Shown here: positions 23,721-35,435 of the stretch, piece after piece
Numbering within the stretch: the first letter of the stretch is position 1
Layout of the letters: each line of letters opens with the position of its first letter
DNA from: Amborella trichopoda
Taxonomy: Eukaryota; Streptophyta; Magnoliopsida; Amborellales; Amborellaceae
Assembly (NCBI RefSeq): GCF_000471905.2
Contig: NW_006500351.1
Location: forward strand, 2,420,300 to 2,484,299
Direction of reading: 5' to 3'
DNA length: 64,000 nt
The notes under the pieces: generated by a model
What the model was told of the DNA's origin: nothing
The model's input: only the letters and a program-made list of their open reading frames with translations
Database searches by the model: none
Made by a program: the position numbers and the translations under genes

Positions 23721-24428
23721 TATTAGAAAACTCAAATTTCAACTCTTTTTTTTTTGAATAATCATTTAATAGTTCTTTAATAGTGCCCAAATTTTATAAT
23801 GAAAAAATCTCCCAATACTTTTTGACCGAAGGAGTAAAAATAAATTATGCTCCCGAAAAAGCAAATCACATGTGCTCTTGTTTTTAAATAACGGTGCGAG
23901 AGACTTGGTAAGAGAGCGTTTTTATCGATTTAATTATTTATAAATAACATCATATATAGAAATAAATGCGTGAGAGACCTGTGCATGCGAGAGAAAGCTT
24001 GAACCTTAATCTCTCATTCATTCGCATGTTATGGCTGAGGCTTCATTACATGTAAAAGGACAGCCGTATCTTCTAAGAAAATGTAATTATCATGCCGGAG
24101 ATCCTATTGTAGGATGAAGATTAATTTTTTTAAAAAATGTTTGGGTAAGTTTTTCTTTTTTAGTTTGGGTTGGGGGAGGGGGGCATATTTAGCTCGTGTA
24201 AAAATATTTTTTAGGAAATATTTTCATTTGAAAAGATTCCCTTATGTAGTTAGGTACAGAAATGTTTTCACGCCAATTAACTACATATTAGTGTAAAATG
24301 ATGCAATGGGATCCGTTGGTGTAAAAATATTCCCATACGTAACAACATAAGAGAAGTCTTTCACGTGAAAATATTTCTGTTGTAAATATTTTCACGTGAA
24401 ACAACCATGCCCTTCATGTTAGGGTTTG

Positions 24429-24840
24429 GTTTGTATAAGCTGCCAACCATTGTTTTTTTGTAGAATTTTATACGGTATTAACCTTAAACAATCAATGAGG
24501 TGCAGTCTAAACCATCCTGAAATTTGCAGTATAGAAAGCTCGTGTTTGGCTTGAAAATCTATTATTGTCCATGAATATAAAATCTAAAGCTCTAAAAATG
24601 TGCAAATTGAAAAATCTTCAAACAATTGAAAATCTTGAAAATAGGCAGTTTAGATAATACATTATGAAATGCACTATATTCATGGCTTAAAATCGTTTTT
24701 GTTTGTTTATATCTAGATATCTCTAGGTTGAGACGATCAATTGAATGGTTTTCTAGCATAAGAGCAAATTTTTTATGTTAGGTTTTTGGGGAACACCTTA
24801 CTTCTAGTATAGAGTTGACACCTTATATAAGCTTTTTCTT
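24429..24840. mobile_element. Family-B MITE
   Basis: The left end TTTGTATAAGCTGCCAACC and the right end GTTGACACCTTATATAAGC form a terminal inverted repeat. The interior carries the antisense family-B core (CAATTGAAAATCTTGAAAATAG and GAGACGATCAATTGAATGG). About 400 bp and non-coding. Confidence 0.75.
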
Positions 24841-25071
24841 TGTTTTAAGACCCCATGTTTGTCCAAAATGGTCACATTTCTAACTTGGAAGCTCCAAAAT
24901 GATGTCTTTAGATTGTGAAATTCATATATTGCCTTTGGACCTTGGAGATCTAAAGTTTAGTTTAAATAATTGATCTCGGATCTTGAAGATCCGACATCAA
25001 GAAATTTGTTACAACTTCGATCCTTCAAAGTACAAAGTCAAAACTTTTATATCTTATCTTTTGGACCATTT

Positions 25072-25545
25072 TTTTTTGGACAATAATAATTAACTTTATT
25101 AATCATTGAAAATTACAAAAATTCATATAAGAAAATCATCTAATACCACTGGAGAAATTTACCCCCCTTTTGGCCAAAGCATCTGCAATATCATTGGCAT
25201 ATCTGTAAACATGTTGAAACGAGAGCTTCAAATCCAATAGAAATACCCAAAACTTCGGCCCATACTTATAGCAACGTCCAAGGCAGTGTACTCCACTTAT
25301 TGCGCCAATTAATTGCATTAAGTGTATCTCCTTCCACTATATAACAACCCCCAATATTCTTTTACTTCAATAATTTTAGTCCTTGCAATAAAGCACATAA
25401 CTCCACCATGCTTAATATAGAGAAATTACAAGGGTCAGCAAAAACGAACAAAATCTGTCCATCTGAATTTCTCGCTAGCCCACCAATACCTACCAATACC
25501 AAATTTTCTAATGACTTTCCATCAAAGTTTAGTTTGATGCAAACA
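25072..25545 (-). mobile_element. L1 LINE 3' fragment (RNase H domain)
   Basis: Minus-strand translation gives an RNase H-like domain (RVT_3). NFDGKSLENLVLVGIGGLA is near 25520-25470, ELCALLQGLKLLK is near 25410-25370, and the end FQHVYRYANDIADALAKRGV is at 25155-25220. A plus-strand T run at 25070-25078 is the poly(A) of the LINE. Stops interrupt it. It abuts, head to head, a plus-strand L1 fragment starting at about 25545. Confidence 0.85.
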
Positions 25546-25790
25546 AGAGTGATTAAATTAATTGAGAGATATATGCATAACTTTATTTGGGGGACGGTGG
25601 ATGATAATCATAAGAAATATCATTTGGTTGGTTAAGATAAGATTTACACATTGGTAAAAATGGGTGAGATGTGTTGGGTTTCTGTGGCCATTAAAGGCCT
25701 TATGAGAGCATGTAACTAACATTCTGATATAGTGAAACAAACTCAATGGGAGTGTGGTTCTTAATGGACTATTATAAGCAAATGTTATTT
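25545..25790 (+). mobile_element. L1 LINE fragment (end of RT)
   Basis: The translation RVIKLIERYMHNFIWGTVDDN then KKYHLVG corresponds to the segment just after the L1 reverse-transcriptase domain. The frame is lost after 25635. It is probably the 5' piece of the LINE that resumes at about 27530, the two being separated by a 1.7-kb insertion. Confidence 0.75.
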
Positions 25791-26916
25791 GCCGTTGCTC
25801 AGACTTGGCTTGACGTGCTAGGTCAGTTCAAATGGAAAGCCCATGGTGCCTAGGCATGGAGCTAAACTGATGAGGGTTTTGTAAGTCACCCCTTGATGAG
25901 GCCGAAGTTGTCCAGATGAGTGAGCCGATGAACTATGTGATAATTGGGTGTGATAGTTGACCTTTAAAAACTAGAGCTAAAGCCTCGTCACTGAACCATC
26001 ACATGACATGTACATATGATAGCTGTATAGGGAAAATGAGCTACCTTTTAAGGAGAAATGTGTATACGTGCGAGAGATTATCCTTATGCACCATAGAGCG
26101 ATGGTTGCATCAGGTCTAGGTGACATTGGTTTGTCTTTATGGAAGAACCTGTAATCCTTGCCTATTGGCTGACTTTGGTGACTAAATTAGGAGCCCTTGC
26201 AATGGTCTGTGGGTCATAGGAACGGCTGAGACAGTTTGATAAAGCAAGTGTGCATTATAGTACACAGTAGAAGGTGGAGTGCTCCAACAATTTTATAATT
26301 TCTAAACCTTGTTGGAACATATTTCCATAAAAAATATTTGGTTTTAATTATTTTGATGATATATGATTTTTAGATTGATTATTTGAATTTTTACGAATCT
26401 ATGGATGTTTTTTTTTTTAAAAATGGATTTATAAATCTGAAGATAATTTTTTTTTGCATTTAAATATTCAGAGGAACATAAAGATTATTTTCAATATTCT
26501 AAAAATCATTTTAACAATTTTATAATTCATAAATATTTTAGAGGGCCCATGGAAGCCTATCAAGTCCACCATCATGATGTGTGTGGGGCCCACAAAAGGA
26601 CAACCAAACAAGAACAAATTTATAGAAAGTGTTGTGCAAAGATTTTGATTGAAAAAGGAAAAGAAAGTTTTGAAAATTAGGAGATTTGATTTTCAAGTTA
26701 AAGTATGTGTGAGAAGATTATGAAAAATAAGATAAAGTATCATATTACGAATTAATGGTTCATATCTCTTACCCCACTGGTCTTCTATGATCAATGGTCT
26801 AGATCAAATCTTACTAAGGATGACTAATCCTAAGGAAACCCTAACCCTAGAAAAAAGTCTATAAATAAGGGCCAAATCTTTATATTTTCTCTACATCTCT
26901 CATATTTCTCTCTTTA

Positions 26917-26958
<42 letters not shown>

Positions 26959-27500
26959 CTATCTACTGATCTCTCTCTACCTCTCTAACCTCTCTAAGAT
27001 AGAGCTATATTCGAGAAAAGAAAAGAGGGCCATGCCCCAAGCTTAAGTATTGAGACTTAGTCCATCAAACTAGTATTGAGACTTAGCACATAGTTCCACT
27101 ATTGCTCTTTGATTTAGCTAAGGGTTGTAACCAAGGCTTTCTCATTGTTTGAATATTTTAAATAGACCATTGATTCCTGTGTCATTAGAGGAGGAGATCC
27201 AGAGTGGGGTGTATTAAGCCCGGTTGAAGTAATATCCGACATCTTTCTTTTATGCTTTCTAGTGATCTCTTATTCCTATGATTATTATGTGTTTCATGAT
27301 CTCAAGATCAAGTATATGCAATTTTATTTGTGTAATAAAAGCGTTGTTAAAGTGACAAGAAGTGAGAGTCCTTGGGATTATTTGAGTTTTTATTTATTTA
27401 TGATAATGTATTTGGATATCTGTAAGTAATCCAAGAATTGAAAATAAATAAAAGAAAGAAACTTTTTAATCGGTGTACACTTGCCTGAGTTAATCCAACT
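25790..27500 (+). mobile_element. Insertion with LTR-like segment inside an L1
   Basis: This interrupts the L1 copy that is recognisable on both sides. From about 26310 (TGTTGGAACATATTTCC) to about 27498 (GTTAATCCAAC) the ends are complementary like Copia LTR termini. A TATA-like TCTATAAATAAGGG sits near 26867, followed by a CT-rich leader (CT run at 26926-26954). No gag or pol sequence is visible, so a solo LTR is the simplest reading. The part at 25790-26310 is unassigned. A TSD was not found. Confidence 0.4.
26926..26954. repeat. (CT)n microsatellite
   Basis: About 14 CT units, just downstream of the TATA-like box of the LTR-like segment. Confidence 0.9.
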
Positions 27501-27529
27501 TTTAAGCTGGGTAGTCAAAAGTTGAAGCT

Positions 27530-29098
27530 TATAAATTGGGTTTTTTTATCATACTGGTGGTGAATAATTTTTCAGAACTCGTCATCTTTGGAACGACGTG
27601 TTGGCTGCAAAACATGATTTCGATCATATTTCTCATTTTATCAAGAAAGGCAGAAGAGGGAAATTTACTTCACAGACTGGGAAAGATGTCTTTAGCTGCA
27701 AAAATATTGTTATGGGCAATATGTGTTGGTTAGTTGATAATGGGGAGGATACCTATTTTTTGTTTAACAAATAAATGGGAGAGGGGTCTCTTTCTTCTCT
27801 TTTTCCAGATCTTTTTCACCAAAGTTTCTCTTCCATCAACAAAAATTTCAGATCTTGCTACATATACTCTCGGGTTTGGTCTGGGATCTTTTGTGCATTT
27901 ATAACAGGTTACCAAATAATATTATTTTGCAACTACATGAGCTTCTAAAAGCTTTTGGATAATGTCTAACTTTTTTTTGTTACTGCAGATGAAATTATTA
28001 GGGAATTTGAATCTGATTGCCTTTTCTCTGTTAAATCAACCTATATGCTTCTTTATCATGACCGTGTTCGTTGGACGAATCCTACCATTGGCTTGATTTG
28101 GAAATGGTTAGTCCTGGTCAAAATCCAAGCTTTCATTTGGGTAACTACATAGGATAAGTGCCTCATGATCGATAACCTGCGCAAAAGGGGTAGAATTTTC
28201 TCGAATATTTTTCTTATGTGTAAAAGTAATGAGAAAATTGGCAGTCATCTTTTTTTGCATTGCCAATTTGCTACCAATATTTGGTATTAGGCATTTCAAA
28301 ACTGGAACTCTTTTAGAACCTTCTTGGAACTACTAACCATTTATGTATTGCAAGTCTACCTAAAAAAGGTGTCATCATTTTGTATGGCAGATTTGGTTGG
28401 AACATATCAAGAGAACATTTGATGGGATCTCCTCATGCACTAAAGATATTGCAGATCGGATCCTTTAGTCTTTATGGGATTGGTTCTCTTCTACTCCGAA
28501 GGGTCTTGGTGTTTCGCGGGTTGACATCTTTATCAATCTAAAGAACTTAGCTTCCTCTTTCTCTGATAGAGGTCATCCTCATATGGTTTGGAATATGACA
28601 CCTTTGGATTGTCTAAAACTCAATTTTGATGGCAGCTCATTAGACAATTCAGTTCCTGTTGGTATTAGTGGTCTGCTTCAAAATCATGATGGTCCAATTC
28701 TTTCTTTCATATGCTGGACCCAGTGGCTCCACCACGACTAATCAAGCGGAGATCTGTTCTCTTTTACAAGGGCTACAAATTAATGTTTATAGGGGTTACT
28801 CAAGAGAGATTTTCATTGAAGGAGACTCTCTTTATCCCATTAAATGGTGTATACAAAAACAAATGGTACCTTGGTCTTTACATGCTTATTGGCTGAAAAT
28901 CCATGATCTATGTGCCACTCTGGGATTGCGGTTTACTTTCATTCATACTTACCATGAGGCGCATCATTAGGCTAACAAACTTGCAAAGCATAGCGTTTCT
29001 TTATCTTCTTTGCTTATTTCTAATACTTTAATTTCCTTGATGTAATATGAGGCTTCTTAAGCATTTATTTAATAAAGAGCTCATAACACTGTCAAAAA
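27530..29098 (+). mobile_element. L1 LINE 3' part (zf-RVT and RNase H)
   Basis: The frames give LWNDVLAAKHDFDH (27585), WKWLVLVKIQAFIWVTT (28098), and then the zf-RVT Cys/His region MCKSNEKIGSHLFLHCQFA (28218-28275). An RNase H-like domain follows: LKLNFDGSSLDNSVPVGISG near 28615-28675, ICSLLQGLQINVYRGYSREI, then EGDSLYPIKWC near 28755-28855. FIHTYHEAHH is at 28940. The element ends near AATAAAGAGC and a short A run at 29092-29098. Many stops and frameshifts are present. Its upstream RT piece lies at 25545-25790. Confidence 0.85.
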
Positions 29099-29279
29099 AT
29101 GGCGGGCTCCATCTTCCCCTTGGTTTCGATACTATTGAGGCACTATTGACAGTGCTGTTCAAATTCACTACAATATCCACTTTTGAGACCTAGCTCTATA
29201 CATTATTTAAGATCTTGTTTTGACATCTTCCCAATTCAAGATCACACCTTCAAAGGTTTTCTATTTCTTTCCTTTCAAT

Positions 29280-29710
29280 CTCAAAATTTTTAGAAAGGGA
29301 AACTATATGAAAGTTTAAATTTTAGAGAGAGAAACTATCTCAAAATTTCTAGAAAGAGAAATTATATCAAATTTGAAGTTCTAGGGAGAAAGAAACTATC
29401 TTAAAATTTTTAGAGAGAGAAACCATATCAAAGTTTAGATAGAGAAGCTATCAAAAATTTTAAATTCTTAGAGAGAGAAACCATCTCTAAGTTTTTAGAG
29501 AAAGAAGCTATCTCAAATTTCAAATTTTAGAGAGAGAAACTATCTCAAAATTCATAGTGATATATATTATCTCAAATTTTAAGTTTTAGAGGTAAAACAT
29601 TATCTTAAATTTTTTTGAGAAAAATTATATCAAAGTTTAAGTTTTAGTGAGAGAAAGTATCTCAAAATCTTTAGAGAGAAAAATTATCTCAAATTTTAGT
29701 TTACACTTGG
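29280..29710. repeat. Degenerate minisatellite, 40-50 bp units
   Basis: About eight irregular units of the pattern AAACTATCTCAAAATTTxTAGAGAGAG, each alternating a TATCTCAAA box with a TTTTAGAGAGAGAAA box. Non-coding. It starts 180 bp after the 3' end of the L1 element. Confidence 0.75.
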
Positions 29711-29823
29711 GGTATTTTTGTCTTAAAAAACTACTTTCTTATTTAGGGGTGTAAATAAATAGTATTAGGGTTACGCATGGTTTATAATGTATTTTAGTGG
29801 ATACATTTTTGTCGCTATGCTCA

Positions 29824-29865
<42 letters not shown>

Positions 29866-29880
29866 CGCTCGCTCTCTCTT
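29824..29880. repeat. (CT)n microsatellite with GCTC variants
   Basis: CT-repeat tract broken by a short TCGC/GCTC run. Confidence 0.9.
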
Positions 29881-30540
29881 TCTGTCGGTTTCCAAGTGTA
29901 TTTACTAAACATGTGAACGAAAGTTATGAATAATTCTTCCCCTTTAGATTGTTTGTGTAAATTTTTTAAAACATTTTGCTATCATACTATTTCACGCGAA
30001 ACGAATGACCCCTTACAAGGAAATGCATATAATGTTACTTATTTAATTTCAATGAATATGCTAGTAGCTCTAAGACCTTATGATGTCAATAATGGATAAT
30101 TGGGATGTATCATATCATATATATGAGGAATTGGGAATGGTAGGCATTTTGTGTACAGTTGATAAAGCAATTGGGAATGGTAGGCATTAAACATTTACAT
30201 TTTTGGAATGTAGCTCGCTTTCCTACTTTTCCTACCATTCATGTAAGAAACCTTTCAGAAGGTTCGGAAGATTCTATTTCACAAAATTAATCTTTTAAGA
30301 ATTTTTTCTGTCTTTTGATGAACTAAAAATCTATTTTTGCAGAGTTGGAGCTTTAAAAATAGTGCCGATTTGACAGGATATATGAACCTTGAGAAATGGA
30401 CAATTTAGATAATTTGTTGTAGGATTGTCTACTTTTAGGATTTGACATCCTTTTTTTTTTTTTTTTTAAGATCTTTAGTTCTCAATGTCAAGGCCATCAA
30501 TTTGAGAGTCTTCGAACACTTGGAAGTATACTTGGTCCAA
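29880..30540. other. Intergenic, no gene recognised
   Basis: AT-rich DNA. TGGGAATGGTAGGCATT occurs twice (about 30130 and 30172) as a short direct repeat. No coding sequence was recognised before the L1 remnant that begins near 30540. Confidence 0.5.
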
Positions 30541-31124
30541 TCACTGCATGTCTAATCTTAGTATGTCAAAATTGGATTGATTTTTGGTATCTGATAACTA
30601 GGAGAGGATATTTCCATTTGCTATAGTAAATGCTTTGTCAAAGTTATTCTCCAATCATGTCCCCATCTTTAAGCACATATATTGAGAATGTTAGCCTTTA
30701 GCCTTTTCGATTGGAGATTGGTTGGCTAGAGGAACCAAAGGTGATAGATCTTATTAAGTGGACTTGTACTAATACCATGAACTTTGGGTGGGTTTCAATT
30801 GAATAAAAAATTGATCAACATTATATAGAAATTAGGGTAAATATCTCCATACCCCTTATTTTTGCTATCTATTTCTTAGGAGACCCAAGGATTTAGATTT
30901 GTTTCTAGCTGCATAAAGTCTTTATGTTTTCTATCTTCGAACCCTCTAGATCCCTTTGACCATGTATTCTTGTCATAAACAATTTTGAGAATGACTTCCT
31001 TCCATTCAAAAGCTAACGCCCTATTAACCCCTTAACCTACATCATCTCTCTCAAAACTCCCTCTCTCTCTCTCATACTCCAATCGTGGAGCCCACCCTCC
31101 CCATCATCTCTCTCTTTATTAGAA

Positions 31125-31283
31125 TTCTATCTCTCTCTCTCTCTCTCTCTCAAATACCTAAATCGCAAAGCCCACTCTCCCCATTGTCTCTCTCTTTCTC
31201 TATCAGAAGTCTCTCTCTCTCAAATACCCAAATTGTAGAGCACATTTGATTCTCAAATCCAAAATGTAGAGATAGTGCTTTTT

Positions 31284-31310
<27 letters not shown>
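31125..31310. repeat. CT and GA tracts in the left Pack-MULE arm
   Basis: (CT)n at about 31132-31150 and (GA)n at about 31282-31310. The right arm has the mirror tracts near 31880-32080, including (GA)n at 32043-32075. Confidence 0.85.
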
Positions 31311-31316
<6 letters not shown>

Positions 31317-31516
31317 ATTTCCAATAATTAAGGTATTTTGAGCCCTTTAGTTTCAGAGAGTCGAGTTTTTTTGCAGAAGGAACTGGTGCATTTGTTTTTT
31401 TTACAGAAATAACTGATGCTTTTCACCTATGATTCAAAGCATGGGTCTTTTGTTTTCACTTTACTCTGAAAATTAGGGTAGAGTTACTTGTTTGGGATGC
31501 ACAAGAGTGGAGGTGA

Positions 31517-31672
31517 AGGAGTTTGGGAAAAGGAGCCAAGGTCAGTGCAGAGGAGAAGGAGAGAGCAGTGTTTATGTGGGGCTATCTTCCTAGTGCTTCT
31601 CCACAAATAGCCCCTCTGCTTCTTTCAACTCCCGTACCTAAACCTATGCTAGAGGATTCATGGAAAGATGTT
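31517..31672 (+). pseudogene. Captured RCC1-repeat protein exon fragment
   Basis: One frame reads VSAEEKERAVFMWGYLPSAS, then PQIAPLLLSTPVPKP, then EDSWKDV, followed at once by a stop in intron-like T-rich DNA. This closely resembles the start of plant RCC1-repeat proteins related to UVR8-type beta-propellers, where a WGYLPG-SPQR-PLLSPV segment is followed by SWKDV and a Gly-rich repeat. Only this first exon-like piece is present and it lies in the core of the Pack-MULE between its TIRs. Identification is from recall of family sequence. The parental gene is outside this window. It cannot make an RCC1 propeller by itself. Confidence 0.65.
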
Positions 31673-32041
31673 TATTGATGTTCTGTTTTTCTGGTTTTTA
31701 TATCATTACCTAGTTTGTTTCATAGTTTATTAGCATAGGTTTAGATTTTCGTCCATCAAATAACAAATTTGCATTTGAATCCCTGATTTACATTAACTTT
31801 TGTGCAACACAGCACAATTGTATGATATCTTCAGCTGCATTTGAGCTTTTGTTGGGTTAATTACCTTTCTTATTTTTAGAGAGAAAGAGAGAGTTCTGAT
31901 AGGGAGAGAAGAGAGAGACAATGGGAGGGTGGGCTCTGCAATTTAGGTACTTGAGAGAGGGAAAGTGGGGTGAGAAAGAGAGAGAGTCAGAGTTTTGATA
32001 AAGAGAGACGATGGGAGGGTGGGCTCTGCGCTTGGGGAATT

Positions 32042-32077
<36 letters not shown>

Positions 32078-33659
32078 ACAAAGGTTAAGGGGCTAACAGG
32101 GTGTTAACTTTTGAATGAAAGGGAGTCATTCTCTAAATTGTTTAGGACAAGAATACATGGTCAAAGAGGTTGGATGATAGAAAACATAAAGACTTTATAT
32201 AGTCAGAAAGAATCTAAATCCTTGGGTCTGCTAAGAAATAGATAGCAAAAATATGGGGTATGGAGATATTTACCCTATAAATTAATTGCTTGGAAGAAGG
32301 CCACTACATATCAGCTTAGAGCTAGAATTGATAATACTTTGATGGAAATTCAATTGCTTGAGAAAAAAGTACAAAACGAGATTACGTTAACAGAGGAGTT
32401 AATGCTAAAGAAGAGCTATTTATTGAATGACTTACATGAAAATTTGAGTTTGGAGGGGATGTATTGGAGACAGAGATTAAAACTCAAGTGCTTGAAAGAG
32501 GGCGATCGTAATACTAAATTGACAAAATGACATCTTAACTACTATGATTAAAGGTGCTAAGGATAGAGGCACATATAAAGGGGGTGATGAAATAATTGCT
32601 CACTTTCTCAAAGCTTTGTTTTGTAAAAATCAATTGGGAGTTAAGATATATGTGGCAGAAAATTTGGAAGTAGATGTTACTAAAGAGAAGTTAATGAGGC
32701 TTATCTTTGCGTTGCCTAGGTACAAATCGACAGAACCTGATGGTTTCCCCTTAATCTTCTCCCAAAGGTTTTGGGGGATGGTTAAAGGAGAACAACTATA
32801 GATAGTTAAGGAATTTATGGAAAGTTGAATGCTATTTAAAGGAATAAATTTTACATATATTGCTCTTTTTCCCAAAACAAGACTGTAATTTCAGACCTAG
32901 TGGATATTCGACCCATACGTATTTTGATGTTATACAATCATTGCACTGTTATTGGTAGAGAGATAGAAAGAAGTTTTACTGTTGATGGCTTTTAGGTTGC
33001 AGTTAGCTTTTATTTGAGATAGAATGATCACATATAGAATCTTGATAGCGAATGAGTGTATTCATTCTAGGTCTTTGATTGGAGAAGCAGGGATTGTTTT
33101 CAAACTTGATTTGGAAAGTACGCATAATAGAGTTGATTGGCTGGTGCTTCACGAAATCATGAGGTGCATGGGTTTTAGGGATATATGTAAAGGGTTTTTT
33201 TTAAAAAAACTATTAGATTGATTAGACAGGGGGATCCTATATCACATTTTTTATTCACCTTGATAGTTGAGGTATTTAGTGTGATGTTAGAGAATGTGGA
33301 AGAGAAGGAAGGTTATCTGGCTTTAGGATTTCTCGTAATGGTCTAACTATATCTCATTTACAATATACTGATGATACTCTATTTTCTATGATTCAAATCT
33401 GGAACATGTTACTAATATTTCTAAAATGATGTGAACTGACCCTTTGGTTGAAAGTCAACATTTCGAAAATCACAATGGTGGGAATGGCATGTGATGTGGA
33501 TGTATTGGAACCATCAACATCTTCTTTTGAATGTAGTGTAGAACATTTCCCAATTAAGTATCTTGGCTTACCCATTTCTAACTCAAGACTACCTCGTGCT
33601 ACCTGGGATCCTGTGATTAAAAGATTTTAAGTTATACTAGACTTATGAAAGTCTAAATA

Positions 33660-34045
33660 TGTTAGAAATTTTGGCCTTTGAGGCCATTTTATTCAAGATA
33701 TCCAATTATTATGAGTATAAACATATTAATTAAAATATCATGACATTGACATGAAAAAAGTCATATATGAATATAAATATAAATATTACTAGGTTCTTAA
33801 TGGCCTAATTAATCGTAATGGGAGTTTTAACAACTAGGTGACAACTTGTCAAAACTCACAATCCCTTTTAAGGTGAATAAAGATAGGAGCTACAATTTGG
33901 ATTTCAACGCCTATAGGCTATTGTAATTAATTATATGAGGAAGGGACTCTATAAAATAGAGGGTTTCTTAAAGAATGAAAATGAAAAAAAAGGATGAAGA
34001 GAGATGATTTGCTCATATTGTATACCCGTCTCCATTGGTTTGGCC
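33660..34045 (+). mobile_element. LTR-like insertion in the L1
   Basis: The L1 frame stops after a KSKY-like codon run at 33659 and resumes as SLGGHIILI at about 34058, so about 390 bp is foreign. The insert starts TGTTAGAAATTTTGGCC, a common Copia LTR start, and carries an LTR-like promoter (CTCTATAAAATAGAGGG near 33948). The 3' end and TSD could not be fixed. Confidence 0.5.
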
Positions 34046-35146
34046 TATCGATACTCATCTTTAGGAGGTCATATAATATTGATAATATCTTCCTTGGAAA
34101 ACATACCTATCTACTAGATGTCCTTGTTGCAAATGTAGAGTTTTGTGATAAAAATGATTGAATGTTTCATGAAGAATTTTATATGGGGGTCTACTGATGA
34201 ATGAAAGAAGTTCCATCTAGCTAATTGGGAAAAAATTTGTACTCCCAAGAGAGATGGCAATTTGGATATGAGAAAGTTTAAACTTATGAACAAAGTTCTA
34301 CTATCTTAATGACGGTGAAGAATAATTCAAAGACAAAACCAATTGTGGAAACAAGTTTTGGGTTTGAAATACGGCATCCATCAACAATCATAGCTAATTA
34401 AAAGAGAAAGGGTGGCATCTACCTGTCTCATATGTGGAAGGGGATTTATAGCCATAGATCCATTGTTGTTGGGAACACATGCTAGCTGGTTGGACAAGGA
34501 AGATAAAAATTCATTTTGGTTCAATAAATAGTTAGGTGACAGGCTATTGAAAGTGTGCTACCCTGAATTTCTCACAAGGATTGGAATATGGCATGTTCTT
34601 ATAACAAGATAATTGATGTTCTTATAATGTAGCTGTAATGCTTACCAAATGATTTAGATACTGTTTTGCATCTTGTTCAAGTGTAGTTGATGATGTTGTT
34701 TGGGGAAAGGGAGTGTGATGGTGTCTTTTCTGTTAGATTAGCATATTGCTTTATTCCATGATCAAGTTAGGTGGAGCAGCCCAGTATTGAACGAAGTTTG
34801 GATGTGGCTAATTCTGTTCAAGGTTCAAGCATTTCTTATGGGTTGATGTGCAAGGAAAGTCCTCAATGTAGATAACTTGCAAAGAAGAGATAAAATATTG
34901 CTCAATTTTTTGTTTAATATGTAAGGGGAATGAGGATACAAGAGATCATAGTTTTTCTGCATTGTCCCTTTGATGCTTCCAAGAAGTCTTATGGATATCA
35001 TCGATCACTTGAATTTGCTGGTATTATCAATGATAGACAATGTCATTCGGAAGATATTTAGGGGGGAGGTGTTATGGGAGTTAGGGAAAGAGAAATAGGA
35101 TGACCTTTGAGATGAGGTGATGGATATTGCGAGAATCAAATATAAA

Positions 35147-35435
35147 AGGACATAGTTTCTTTGCTGCCAGCCCGCATATTATAGCAATGCAGGCTTGGCA
35201 TTTAATCATACTTTTTAGATAATATACAATATTTAACATGAAGATCATAAATATGAAAAAAATAAAATAAATTGAAAACTAAAAATAATAATTATATTAA
35301 AAAAAACATTTGGACTATTAATTACACTTGTTTTCAAATGGACCACCTATTTGCATCCATCTTTAAGATGGATACTTTATATCTTTGGACCACATATTGT
35401 AGAAATGCGGTCCAGCCCGCATGAAACAATTTTCC
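35147..35435 (+). mobile_element. Family-A MITE, copy 2 (perfect TSD)
   Basis: 289 bp flanked by a perfect 8-bp direct repeat, AATATAAA (35139-35146 and 35436-35443). The left end AGGACATAGTTTCTTTGCTGCC and the inverse of the right end GGAAAATTGTTTCATGCGGGC form an imperfect TIR. The 8-bp TSD points to a hAT-type transposase. It sits in the L1 between zf-RVT and RNase H. Non-coding. Confidence 0.9.

Larger units (their letters stand above)
30835..32275. mobile_element. Pack-MULE (long TIR, 9-bp TSD)
   Basis: 1,441 bp. The left end GGGTAAATATCTCCATACCCC and the right end (inverse GGGTAAATATCTCCATACCCC) open long inverted arms of at least 200 bp. These extend through TTAGCCCCTTAACC-type DNA and CT/GA-rich tracts to about 31310 and 31870. 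Flanks TAGAAATTA and TATAAATTA are a 9-bp TSD with one mismatch, as for Mutator-like elements. The centre (31320-31870) is not TIR-like and contains an RCC1-gene-like coding fragment with intron-like DNA after it. No transposase is present, so it is a non-autonomous Pack-MULE. It interrupts the L1 between endonuclease and RT. Confidence 0.85.

Noticed and set aside
24110..24420. TTTTCACGTGAAA-type inverted motifs, possible MITE
   Set aside because: Short inverted pieces recur, but consistent ends and a TSD could not be defined.
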